The notes below the pieces were generated by a model, which had not been told where the DNA came from, did no database searches, and worked only from the letters and a program-made list of their open reading frames with translations. Below, piece after piece: positions 1 to 7,693 of a DNA stretch of 36,673 nt. The translations under genes were made by a program, and so were the position numbers. The DNA is taken from the NCBI GenBank assembly GCA_015491935.1, contig WGGB01000112.1, positions 1-36,673 on the forward strand. Reading direction: 5' to 3'. This stretch comes from Alteromonadaceae bacterium (GTDB taxonomy: Bacteria; Pseudomonadota; Gammaproteobacteria; Enterobacterales; Alteromonadaceae). The stretch's first letter is position 1, and each line of letters opens with the position of its first letter.

Positions 1-118
1 CATAAAATGGAATTTCACTAAATTTTTAGTTAATAAAGAAGGCAAAGTGATCAAACGTTTTGCGCCAACCGTAAAACCTGAAGCATTAACGGCAGATATT
101 GAAAAGTTGTTGAAATAA
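1..118 (+). CDS. Glutathione peroxidase, C-terminal end (partial)
   Basis: Only the last 38 codons are in the window, read from base 2 to the TAA at 116-118. The translation contains [20 protein letters not shown] followed by a lysine/leucine-rich end. This is the conserved C-terminal strand and helix of thiol/glutathione peroxidases of the BtuE/Gpx type, which reduce peroxides with thioredoxin or glutathione. The Trp-Asn-Phe-Thr-Lys-Phe motif is a family signature and includes the catalytic Trp-Asn pair. The catalytic Cys/Sec and Gln lie upstream of the window, so I cannot say which residue is used. A strong terminator follows at 243-273. Confidence 0.85.
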   Translation, partial: IKWNFTKFLVNKEGKVIKRFAPTVKPEALTADIEKLLK

Positions 119-242
119 TACCAGTTTCATTAATTAAGTGACCTACTTTATACGCAGGAAAAATTGCCAAGAACAAGGCATTTATTTTAACAAGTAGCAA
201 TGAACACTTAGTTTGTGAGATTGGTATTATCCCTTTAATATT

Positions 243-273
243 AAAAACCGATAATGATTTATCGGTTTTTTTT
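243..273 (+). terminator. Rho-independent terminator after glutathione peroxidase
   Basis: A 12-bp stem (AAAAACCGATAA, 243-254) pairs perfectly with 259-270 around a 4-base loop and runs into eight Ts. The flanking A and T runs would also allow it to act in the other direction. It ends the peroxidase transcript and insulates the lactate/crotonase operon. Confidence 0.85.
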
Positions 274-316
274 GTTATGCTAGTCAATAACTGGTACGAC
301 CAAAAAGAGAATCACA

Positions 317-1135
317 GTGCAAGCTCGCCTACAATTAACCATTAATAATAATATTGCTGTTGTTACCCTAACAAGAGCGGATAAGCACAACGCTTTAGAT
401 ATGGCGATGTTTTATGCTATTGATAACGTGATCAAACAAATTTATAAAAATAAAACTATCCGAGCTGTTATTTTAACGGCTGAAGGTGAAGATTTTTGCA
501 CAGGTCTTGATGTTAAAGCCATTATGAAATCACCGAAAAACAGTCTTAAATTACTGTTTAAATGGTGGCCTACGCAAGCGAATTTAGCGCAACGGGTATC
601 AACAGCATGGAAAAAATTACCCATGCCAGTTATTGCTGCCGTACAGGGTCGTTGCTGGGGCGGCGGTTTGCAAATCGCCCTAGGAGCCGATATTCGTTTT
701 GCCACTAAAGACAGCAATTGGGCTATTATGGAAAACCGCTGGGGACTTATTCCTGATATGGGCGGAACCTTGGCATTTAAAACCTTAATGTCGCAAGATA
801 TAGCGATTGAATTAGCAATGAGCGCTAAACAAATTAGCGGTGAGCAAGCTAAAGCCTATGGTTTAATTACCCATTTATCTAACGACCCTTTAAGTTCGGC
901 ACATAACTTAGCGCAAGAGTTAATTCAAAACTCACCCGATGCTAATGCGGCAATTAAAAAGTTATTACGAAAAAGTTGGTGGTCTAGTGCTGCAATGACA
1001 TTATTGCGCGAAAGTTATTATCAAATTAGAGTCTTATTAGGAAAAAATCAGCGTATTGCGGTACAGCGGCAATTATCCAAAAATACGGATAAACCAGTAC
1101 ACAAGAAGGATTTTTTACCAAGAAAATTCACATAA
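317..1135 (+). CDS. Crotonase/enoyl-CoA hydratase family protein
   Basis: 272-aa soluble enzyme of the crotonase superfamily. The start is GTG at 317, preceded by an AAGAGA ribosome site at 304-309. Both oxyanion-hole segments are visible: GEDFCTGLDV near residue 57 and GRCWGGGLQIALGADIRF near residue 111. The first catalytic Glu of true enoyl-CoA hydratases (in GGGCE-type motifs) is replaced by Gln. The second is kept (MENRWGLIPDMGG), and an Asp follows at the position used by dienoyl-CoA isomerases. It is therefore probably an isomerase or other crotonase activity rather than a standard hydratase, and the substrate is unknown. lldD follows 15 bp downstream, so the two genes are probably co-transcribed. 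Family assignment is firm; the reaction is not. Confidence 0.88.
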   Translation: MQARLQLTINNNIAVVTLTRADKHNALDMAMFYAIDNVIKQIYKNKTIRAVILTAEGEDFCTGLDVKAIMKSPKNSLKLLFKWWPTQANLAQRVSTAWKKLPMPVIAAVQGRCWGGGLQIALGADIRFATKDSNWAIMENRWGLIPDMGGTLAFKTLMSQDIAIELAMSAKQISGEQAKAYGLITHLSNDPLSSAHNLAQELIQNSPDANAAIKKLLRKSWWSSAAMTLLRESYYQIRVLLGKNQRIAVQRQLSKNTDKPVHKKDFLPRKFT

Positions 1136-1150
1136 AATGAGTTATTACGC

Positions 1151-2332
1151 ATGAATAAAAGCCTCAACATTGCCCCTGCAAATATACATGATTATCGGCG
1201 CTTGGCTGAAAAACGCTTACCACGACAATTATTTGATTATATTGACGGTGGCTCATATCAAGAAAATACTTTAGTTGAGAATGTAAACGCTTTTAAAAAT
1301 ATCCATTTGCGACAACGTATTCTACGAGATGTTGCTAATATAGACACTAGTACAACATTGTTTAATGAAAAATTAGCCATGCCGATTGCACTTGCTCCTG
1401 TGGGATTAGCTGGCTGCTTTGCGCGCCGTGGTGAAGTTCAAGCCTTAAAAGCGGCTCAGCAACATAATATTCCATTTTGTTTATCTACTGTGGGTATTTG
1501 TAGCATTGAAGAATTACAACAACACAGCAATAAAGAATTTTGGTTTCAGCTTTATGTGATCCGTGATCGCAGCTATGCGATAAAATTATTACAAAAAGCG
1601 AAACAAGCGGGTTGCAAAACCTTAGTGTTAACCGTTGACCTACCCGTATTAGGTGAGCGATATCGTGATTTGCGCAATGGTTTAAGCGCGAATAAATCGT
1701 TTTTCGGTGCATTTAAACGCGGTATCGATATTGCTAGCCATCCTCGCTGGGTTTGGGATGTTGCTATAAAAGGACAACCATTAGTGTTTGGCAATTTAAC
1801 GGATGCAGTACCTAATGCCACTTCGTTAGATGATTTTAAAGCTTGGGTTGATAGTCAGTTTGATCCCAGCATGACATGGCAAGATATCACTTGGTTACGA
1901 GATCATTGGCAAGGTAATTTAGTGATAAAAGGCATAATGGATAGTGATGATGCCAAACAAGCGATTAATGTGGGTGCCAATGCGATTGTGGTTTCTAACC
2001 ACGGCGGTAGACAACTTGATGGCGTAGCCGCGAGTATTACCGTATTGCCCGACATAGTAAAAGTAGTGAATAAACAATGTAAAATATTAGTCGATGGTGG
2101 TATTCGTAGTGGTGTTGATGTGGTTAAAGCATTGGCCTTAGGTGCAGATACCTGCTTATTAGGTCGAGCTTGGGCGTATGCATTGGCGGCAAGAGGAGAG
2201 CAAGGTGTCACCAATATGCTTACTACGGTAAATAATGAAATACGTGTTGCCATGGCATTAACGGGAGTGAATAAAGCCACTGATATAAATAGCAGTATTT
2301 TATACCAACTTGAAAAATATAGTGGCAAATAA
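1151..2332 (+). CDS. lldD: FMN-dependent L-lactate dehydrogenase (cytochrome)
   Basis: 393 aa, close to the 396 aa of E. coli LldD. It oxidises L-lactate to pyruvate and passes electrons to the respiratory chain at the inner membrane. The N-terminus carries the expected DYRRLAEKRLPRQLFDYIDG segment with the Tyr/Asp/Gly-Gly pattern. ALAPVGLAG and FQLYVIRDR form part of the FMN pocket. The catalytic His is at about residue 284 in SNHGGRQLDG, with the substrate Arg at 287. GIRSGVDVVKALALGAD binds the FMN phosphate. Other FMN alpha-hydroxyacid oxidases are possible, but the resemblance to LldD runs the whole length, including the central loop (HPRWVWDV). No lldP or lldR lies beside it; its partner is the crotonase gene upstream. 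Confidence 0.92.
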   Translation: MNKSLNIAPANIHDYRRLAEKRLPRQLFDYIDGGSYQENTLVENVNAFKNIHLRQRILRDVANIDTSTTLFNEKLAMPIALAPVGLAGCFARRGEVQALKAAQQHNIPFCLSTVGICSIEELQQHSNKEFWFQLYVIRDRSYAIKLLQKAKQAGCKTLVLTVDLPVLGERYRDLRNGLSANKSFFGAFKRGIDIASHPRWVWDVAIKGQPLVFGNLTDAVPNATSLDDFKAWVDSQFDPSMTWQDITWLRDHWQGNLVIKGIMDSDDAKQAINVGANAIVVSNHGGRQLDGVAASITVLPDIVKVVNKQCKILVDGGIRSGVDVVKALALGADTCLLGRAWAYALAARGEQGVTNMLTTVNNEIRVAMALTGVNKATDINSSILYQLEKYSGK

Positions 2333-2404
2333 CAACAGATTAACGGTAACTACTCAGCACCTAAATCCGTTTTATTTTTAACGACCAAAAAATAAACTGA
2401 CAAT

Positions 2405-2425
2405 CGAACTCTACACTAGGGTTCG
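2405..2425. terminator. Hairpin between convergent lldD and priA
   Basis: A 9-bp stem with one T-G wobble and a 3-base loop (CGAACTCTA / TAGGGTTCG) lies in the 117-bp gap between two converging genes. On the plus strand it is followed only by CTTTA, so the U-tract is weak. The position and stem quality suggest a shared or partial terminator. Confidence 0.5.
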
Positions 2426-2449
2426 CTTTATGCTAATTAGCTAAAATAA

Positions 2450-4675
2450 TCACCACGATAAATCTTGTGGATCAACATCTAACGACCAACGTACTTTATT
2501 GTGCCACGGGTTATCTTTTATATTATTCAGCAATTGCTTAATACCACGATGTAAATCGCGACGTTGTTTAGCTTGAATAATTAAATGAAAACGATATTTC
2601 CCTGCTTTTTTCTCCATTGCTGCTGGAATAGGTCCTGCGAAGGCGCACCCCGTTAATGCTTGCTCGGTTAAGCTACGTAAAAACTTTTCAGGATAGCTTG
2701 GATAATTAGCTTCTGCACGAAACAGTACTTGATACGAATGGGGTGGCAACAATGCTAATTTTCGTTCACTTAATGCTTGTACGGCAAAATGATGATAGCC
2801 ATTATTCACTAAATCTTGTAATAGCGGATGTTGTGGATAGTTAGTTTGTACTAGCACTTTACCCGGTTTACTCGCGCGTCCTGCTCTACCACCCACTTGG
2901 GTAAGTAATTGTGCCATTTGTTCGCTAGCACGAAAATCGTAACTAAATAATGCACCATCAACATCTAATACAGCGACTAAAGTCACATCAGGAAAATGAT
3001 GCCCTTTCGCTAGCATTTGCGTACCAATTAATAATTGATGTTTTTTATCACTCACTTCTTGTAAGAGTTTTGCTAGCTCTCCTTTGCGTCGGGTGCTATC
3101 ACGATCAATGCGTACTGCACTGTATTCACTAAACATTTCAGCTAAACGTTGTTCAAGTTGTTCAGTACCTTGCCCTAAGGGTAATAAACGCACACTGCCA
3201 CATTGGCTACATTGTCTTGGCACGCGTTTTTGACTACCACAATGATGACATATCAATAAACGCTGTCCTTGATGCAGCGTATAAGGCTTATTACAACGTC
3301 CACAACTAATAATGTCGTGACATTCTTGGCAGCTTACTGCTGGAGCAAAACCGCGACGATTTAAAAAAATTAACACTTGCTCATCGCGCGCTAAGGTTTG
3401 TGCTATTTCATGGACTAAACTTGCTGACAAGCCTTGTTCAACTTGTTGCACCGCCATATCTATTAACTCAATTTTAGCTTCAACACTTTTACCAGGGCGC
3501 TTTAATAATTGATGATGATGATATTTGCCTGATAGCGCATTATGTAACGTTTCTAAGCTAGGTGTCGCACTACCTAATACGATAGGAATATTTAATTGCC
3601 GCGCGCGCAAAATAGCAATGTCGCGACCATGATAACGAAAACCATCTTGCTGTTTTAACGAACCGTCGTGTTCTTCATCAACAATGATCATACCCGCATT
3701 AATTAAAGGCGAAAATATTGCTGAACGTGTACCGATAATAATCGCGGCACTACCTTGTTTAGCTGCTAACCAAGTTTGCAATCGCTCACTATTATTTAAA
3801 CCTGAATGATGTAAATAAATAGGTAAATTAAAGCGTTTTTCAAAGCGACTTAACGTTTGTGGCGTTAATCCTATTTCGGGTACTAACACGAGTACTTGTT
3901 TATTTTGTGCTAACACCGACTCCATAATTTGCAAATAAACTTCAGTTTTACCGCTACCCGTTATCCCCTCAATTAAATGACACGAAAACTCAGTTAATTT
4001 TTGCGTAACACTGCTAACCACTAACGCTTGCTCTACCGTTAAGGCGTGTTTATCATCTGAATTTAATAATTTGTCTTGCCATGCAAACGCTTGAGGAATG
4101 AGCTCTTTGGCCACAATAAATTGTTTATCTGCCAAAGCATTTAATTGTGTTTTTGTATAATTTAATGCCCGTAATTCTGTCCAAGTGATGCCTTGATGTT
4201 GGCAAATTATTTTATATAACTGTGCTTGCTTTGGTGAGCGCTTGGCTAACTTAGCCAAAATATCTGTTAGTGAATTTTCATCCTTATGACTGCTCTCTTG
4301 TTCATTAACACAAGCTTGCCAAACTTCAACTTTTTTAATATCAACACTATCAACCTGTCGCAATAACACAGGCAAGGCTTGGCTAATAACATCACCTATA
4401 GGGTGATGATAGTAATTGGCACATTGCTGTAAAAATTTAAGTTCAGCGTCAGAAAAACTATGCTCATCTTGCTGTCTGGCAATAATCGCTTTGACTTTGT
4501 TAGCATCAAATTCACAACTGTCGCTAATCGCAATAACTACCGCCACTAATTGACGGCCAGCAAAGGGCACCACCACACGCTCACCAATATTAATACTTGG
4601 TTCTTGTAAATTAGCGGGTAATTTATAGGTAAAAAGTTGTCGCATAGGTACAGGAACAGCAACTTGTACATACAT
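2450..4675 (-). CDS. priA: Primosomal protein N' (replication restart helicase PriA)
   Basis: About 741 aa, a superfamily 2 3'-to-5' DNA helicase that recognises stalled forks and loads DnaB through PriB/DnaT. The N-terminal DNA-binding domain opens with MYVQVAVPVPMRQLFTYKLP. Walker A is GSGKTEVY near residue 240, and the Walker B/DEAH-type box is VDEEHDGS. The zinc domain has paired cysteines (CQECHDIISCGRCNKP, then ICHHCG and CSQCGS). The C-terminal motifs GTQMLAKGHHFPDVTLV and QVGGRAGR are intact. I prefer the ATG at 4675, because it matches the family N-terminus and has a GAAG motif just upstream. A GTG at 4702 would add nine residues. All motifs look functional. Confidence 0.95.
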   Translation of the reverse strand: MYVQVAVPVPMRQLFTYKLPANLQEPSINIGERVVVPFAGRQLVAVVIAISDSCEFDANKVKAIIARQQDEHSFSDAELKFLQQCANYYHHPIGDVISQALPVLLRQVDSVDIKKVEVWQACVNEQESSHKDENSLTDILAKLAKRSPKQAQLYKIICQHQGITWTELRALNYTKTQLNALADKQFIVAKELIPQAFAWQDKLLNSDDKHALTVEQALVVSSVTQKLTEFSCHLIEGITGSGKTEVYLQIMESVLAQNKQVLVLVPEIGLTPQTLSRFEKRFNLPIYLHHSGLNNSERLQTWLAAKQGSAAIIIGTRSAIFSPLINAGMIIVDEEHDGSLKQQDGFRYHGRDIAILRARQLNIPIVLGSATPSLETLHNALSGKYHHHQLLKRPGKSVEAKIELIDMAVQQVEQGLSASLVHEIAQTLARDEQVLIFLNRRGFAPAVSCQECHDIISCGRCNKPYTLHQGQRLLICHHCGSQKRVPRQCSQCGSVRLLPLGQGTEQLEQRLAEMFSEYSAVRIDRDSTRRKGELAKLLQEVSDKKHQLLIGTQMLAKGHHFPDVTLVAVLDVDGALFSYDFRASEQMAQLLTQVGGRAGRASKPGKVLVQTNYPQHPLLQDLVNNGYHHFAVQALSERKLALLPPHSYQVLFRAEANYPSYPEKFLRSLTEQALTGCAFAGPIPAAMEKKAGKYRFHLIIQAKQRRDLHRGIKQLLNNIKDNPWHNKVRWSLDVDPQDLSW

Positions 4676-4840
4676 TACTGCTTCGGTAAAGCTGTTAGGC
4701 ACTAAATCGTCAATAATAATTACCGCTTTAAAAATAAAACTAATAGTGTGTATTTTGACTTGTTATTTATCTTAAGTCTATTGGTTGCCTCAAGGATAAA
4801 ATAAAGCCTACATTATTTTTGTTGCTTTTTTAAACTTCGC

Positions 4841-4869
4841 TTGTAGTTTGGCTTGTGATCTATTAGAAT
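4841..4869 (+). promoter_or_regulatory. Probable sigma-70 promoter of rpmE with GC-rich discriminator
   Basis: A TTGTAG -35 box (4841-4846) is separated by 17 bp from a TAGAAT -10 box (4864-4869). It is followed by TCGCGTC before the likely start near 4876. A G/C-rich discriminator after the -10 box is typical of growth-rate and stringently controlled promoters of translation genes. The leader to rpmE would be about 115 nt. Confidence 0.55.
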
Positions 4870-4962
4870 TCGCGTCCATTAATTTTTAATATCGTATGGT
4901 GCTTGATTGAATTATTAACGGTTTTGTTCGCAAATCGGTTAATAAACATATTCAGATCAGGT

Positions 4963-4985
4963 GGCGATACGCCTTTATACAGAGG
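4963..4985 (+). promoter_or_regulatory. Leader hairpin and ribosome site of rpmE
   Basis: A small GGCG-ATA-CGCC hairpin (4963-4973) lies just upstream of the AGAGG ribosome-binding site (4981-4985) and the rpmE start. L31 is reported to repress its own mRNA translation through the leader in enterobacteria. That this hairpin plays such a role here is only an inference from position. Confidence 0.35.
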
Positions 4986-4990
4986 TTCCC

Positions 4991-5203
4991 ATGAAAGAAG
5001 GTATTCATCCTAAATACGTAGAGATCAAAGCAACTTGTTCTTGCGGTAACGTTATTATTACTCGCTCAACTGTATGTAAAGACCTTCACTTAGACGTATG
5101 TTCTGAGTGTCACCCTTTTTACACTGGTAAGCAAAAAGCGGCTGAATCAGGTGGTCGTGTTGATAAATTCAACAAACGTTTCGCCGTATTGGGTAAGAAG
5201 TAA
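4991..5203 (+). CDS. rpmE: 50S ribosomal protein L31 (zinc-binding type)
   Basis: 70 aa, the same length as E. coli L31, and part of the large ribosomal subunit near the inter-subunit bridge. The protein opens [12 protein letters not shown] and contains the CSCGN and CSEC pairs (four Cys at about residues 16, 18, 37 and 40). This is the zinc-binding L31 form rather than the zinc-free paralogue used under zinc starvation. HPFYTGKQK and [11 protein letters not shown] are conserved rRNA-contacting segments. The ATG at 4991 is chosen because it matches the family N-terminus and sits 5 bp after AGAGG; an upstream in-frame extension is not family-like. It is monocistronic, with its own promoter and terminator. 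Confidence 0.97.
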   Translation: MKEGIHPKYVEIKATCSCGNVIITRSTVCKDLHLDVCSECHPFYTGKQKAAESGGRVDKFNKRFAVLGKK

Positions 5204-5225
5204 TTCTAATCCATTAGAAACGACT

Positions 5226-5250
5226 AAAGCGCCTTTATGGCGCTTTTTTT
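5226..5250 (+). terminator. Rho-independent terminator of rpmE
   Basis: A perfect 8-bp stem AAAGCGCC / GGCGCTTT with a 5-base loop runs directly into a T-run that ends at 5250. Confidence 0.93.
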
Positions 5251-5345
5251 ATGTCTGCCATTTAATTTTTCTTTAAACCTTTTTACGCCATACTACGTCT
5301 AATCTTTTAACTATAACCTTAAACTTCAACTTTTGAGATATTTAC

Positions 5346-5974
5346 TTGGCTAACAGTAATGTAATTGTAGCAAACAAGCATAAAGCAGTAGATGCTTTGC
5401 CTGAAATGCGGCAGCAAAACTGGATAAGTTTAGCGCAACAAGGCGATCAATCGGCATTTCATCAGATTTATTTATTACACCATAAACGTGTTTACGCGTT
5501 ATGTTGGCGTCTACTCGCGGATAAGGACAGCGCCGAAGATGTTTGCCAAGAGGTCTTTGTACAACTGTGGCAAAAAATAGCGAATTTTCGTGGTGACAGT
5601 AAGTTTAGTACTTGGTTGCACAGTGTTACTGCAAATATAGCGTTAGGACACGTGCGTAAAAATAAAAACTGGTTACAGCGAGTATTTTCAATCGAAGAGC
5701 AACTCATCGAGCAATACTCTAATGACGATATAACAGAACAAAACTCTGATCATGAGCTTACACGGTTAGACCGACACATTCAGCGTTTACCAGAACGTGC
5801 CAGAATTGTCTTTGTTTTGTATTGTTTGCAGTTGAAGGCTATCGCCATGAAGAAATAGCAAAAATGATGAATATTGCAGTCGGCTCAAGTAAATCACAAT
5901 ATCACCGAGCACGCAGCTTACTACAAACCAGTTTAACCACTGAATCGAACCAGTCTTTGGCAGGTCAATTATGA
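5346..5974 (+). pseudogene. ECF RNA polymerase sigma factor, frameshifted in region 4
   Basis: The first 157 codons encode a sigma-70 ECF factor. Region 2 is clear (DSAEDVCQEVFVQLWQKI, FRGDSKFSTWLHSVTANIAL), as is the start of region 4 (LPERARIVFVL). The frame then ends at TAG 5856-5858. The expected continuation, FAVEGYRHEEIAKMMNIAVG plus a region-4 helix with SSKSQYHRAR, lies in another frame from about 5825 to the TGA at 5972-5974. Removing five bases (TATTG, 5820-5824) restores a normal ECF sequence, so a 5-bp insertion is the simplest explanation; a sequencing indel is possible. The restored stop overlaps the next start (ATGA), as expected for a sigma/anti-sigma pair. The long frame starts at TTG 5346; an ATG at 5406 is also plausible. 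As read, the protein lacks the -35-binding helix. Confidence 0.85.
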
Positions 5975-6537
5975 ACAATTCAACACAAAATACAGCAGCA
6001 AACGAACAAGAATTGCAGCAACATTTACAACAACTGCCAAAAGAATTAACACCTGAACGTGATTTATGGTCGGGCATTGAACGCGCGATTAATGAGTCTG
6101 CGTGTGAAAATACGGGTCTAAAAAAGCACAATACAGTCGTTAAACTAGCTCTATTTAAAACACCACTTGCCTGGACCGCTTCAGTTATTGTTGCCGTATT
6201 ACTTGCTACGCAATTAAACAGTTGGCAGCTAAATCAACATAAAATACCTACCGCCCAAACGCAACAACTAGGTTTTGATGCAGTCAGTTTTATTCAACAA
6301 AACTTTAATCAACAAAAACATAGTTTATTAGTCAGTTATGGCAACCCCGATATAAAACAGCTACCAACAAAAATGCAGCAAGAATTACAACTGCTAGAAA
6401 ATGCACAAATAGAAATAAGCCAAGCATTAGCGAAAGATAAAAATAATCAAAATTTACTCAATTTATTGCAATGGACACAACAACAAGAACTCAAACTTAT
6501 TGAACAATTATATCGCCCTCGTTGGCAATCAATTTAA
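5971..6537 (+). CDS. Putative anti-sigma factor, single-pass membrane protein
   Basis: 188 aa. The N-terminal cytoplasmic part (about 1-60) contains LPKELTPERDLWSGIERAI, a motif I associate with small membrane proteins encoded beside ECF sigma factors. One hydrophobic segment lies at about 66-84 (LAWTASVIVAVLLATQL). The C-terminal part is rich in Gln/Leu and probably helical in the periplasm. No zinc-binding HxxxCxxC motif is present, so it is not a classic ZAS anti-sigma. The ATG overlaps the stop of the restored sigma reading frame (ATGA), which implies translational coupling. If the sigma gene is truly broken, this protein would have lost its partner. The anti-sigma role is inferred from topology and position. 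Confidence 0.7.
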   Translation: MNNSTQNTAANEQELQQHLQQLPKELTPERDLWSGIERAINESACENTGLKKHNTVVKLALFKTPLAWTASVIVAVLLATQLNSWQLNQHKIPTAQTQQLGFDAVSFIQQNFNQQKHSLLVSYGNPDIKQLPTKMQQELQLLENAQIEISQALAKDKNNQNLLNLLQWTQQQELKLIEQLYRPRWQSI

Positions 6538-6574
6538 CTAAAACAATTATTTACCAAAATAAAGGAACAACATC

Positions 6575-7540
6575 ATGAATATTGTCACTAAAATAGTAAA
6601 ACCAAGCCTTGTCATTATCGCTAGTTTTTTAACCTTAACGGCATTAGCAGGCGAAAAAGTTGATAAAAAATTATCTGTTGATACTAACAGCAATATCACC
6701 ATAGAAAATGTTCGTGGCAAGGTGACCATTAACGGTTGGAATAAAAATGAAATAACCGTTACTGGCGAATTGGACGAAAAAGCTGAGAAATTTATCTTTG
6801 AAAAAACCGACAATGGCATATTAATTAAAGTCGTCACGCCACGCGATATCGGACATGGTAGTTACTCCGATGAAGATGGCTCAAATCTAGTGATTAATTT
6901 ACCCAAAAATGCGCGAGTAAATTTTGATGGCATTTCTACTGATGTAACCGCTAAAAATTTACAAAAAGCTAGTGAAATTAAGACCATTAGTGGTGATGTT
7001 ACTGTTGAAAACTTAACAGAACGAATAGATATATTAACCATTAGTGGCACAATACAAACAAACAAAATCAAAGGGAAAATATCACTGAATTCTGTTAGTG
7101 GCGACATAATTGATAATTATTCTCAAGGTCGATTAAAGCTTGAAGCGGTAAGTGGAAATATTAAAGTAAACTCTGCGGCGACTGTAGTTTCGGCGCGAAA
7201 TGTCAGCGGTGAAATTAATTTAACATTACAAAAAGTAGATGAATTAAATTTAGACACTGTGAGTGATGATGCCACGGTGTCATTAAGTCTAAATAATAAT
7301 GGTGTCATAAAAGCGAATAGTGTTAGTGGTGACATTGCGTTATATTTTCAAAATAATGTGCAAGCAAGTTTTCGTTTAAACAGCAGTGTTAACGATAATA
7401 TTATAAATGGGTTAACCAACAAAAAAGCGAAGACAGCAAAATATGGTCCTGGCGCTAGCTTAGATTTTGAAACAGAAAATGGTAGTGCCTCAGTGCGTAT
7501 CAATACCGTTTCAGGCGATATTAAAGTCGCTAAAAAGTAA
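6575..7540 (+). CDS. DUF4097-family exported beta-repeat protein
   Basis: 321 aa with a Sec signal peptide at about 1-25 (cleavage near ALAG). An AAAGG ribosome site precedes the ATG. The mature part is a stack of short beta repeats of about 20 residues, most starting with Ile/Val-Ser-Gly-Asp/Glu/Asn. I count about eight copies between residues 130 and 321, ending VSGDIKVAKK. This is the DUF4097 pattern, a right-handed beta-solenoid-like fold. The function is unknown, and such genes often sit with ECF sigma/anti-sigma pairs, as here, where it lies 37 bp after the anti-sigma gene. It is probably a periplasmic or surface sensor/adhesin-like partner of that regulatory pair. Confidence 0.82.
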   Translation: MNIVTKIVKPSLVIIASFLTLTALAGEKVDKKLSVDTNSNITIENVRGKVTINGWNKNEITVTGELDEKAEKFIFEKTDNGILIKVVTPRDIGHGSYSDEDGSNLVINLPKNARVNFDGISTDVTAKNLQKASEIKTISGDVTVENLTERIDILTISGTIQTNKIKGKISLNSVSGDIIDNYSQGRLKLEAVSGNIKVNSAATVVSARNVSGEINLTLQKVDELNLDTVSDDATVSLSLNNNGVIKANSVSGDIALYFQNNVQASFRLNSSVNDNIINGLTNKKAKTAKYGPGASLDFETENGSASVRINTVSGDIKVAKK

Positions 7541-7571
7541 AGCTTTCATAAACATTATATTGCTACAACAG

Positions 7572-7607
7572 GGCTTGTTGAGCGGCTAACAACCGAATCA
7601 GCAAGCC
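7572..7607 (+). terminator. Possible hairpin between the DUF4097 gene and dnaB
   Basis: GGCTTG (7572-7577) pairs with CAAGCC (7602-7607), extended inward by TGA/TCA after one mismatch. It has no T-run, so it is at best a weak terminator or an mRNA structure upstream of dnaB. Confidence 0.3.
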
Positions 7608-7693
7608 ATGAATTGTTAAATTTCACCATACCTTTTAAGTCAATAATCTGCTACATTACCCTCAATAAAATTTCAGTATTCATGGGTTAATAA

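Larger units (their letters stand above)
4676..4990. other. Divergent priA/rpmE intergenic region
   Basis: 315 bp without a gene. It holds the rpmE promoter and leader (listed separately) on the plus strand. On the priA side I see only A/T-rich sequence and no convincing minus-strand promoter. Confidence 0.6.

Noticed and set aside
243-270. GATAATGATTTATC resembles a Fur-box-like sequence.
   Set aside because: It is the stem and loop of a perfect terminator with a T-run after the peroxidase gene, which explains the symmetry.
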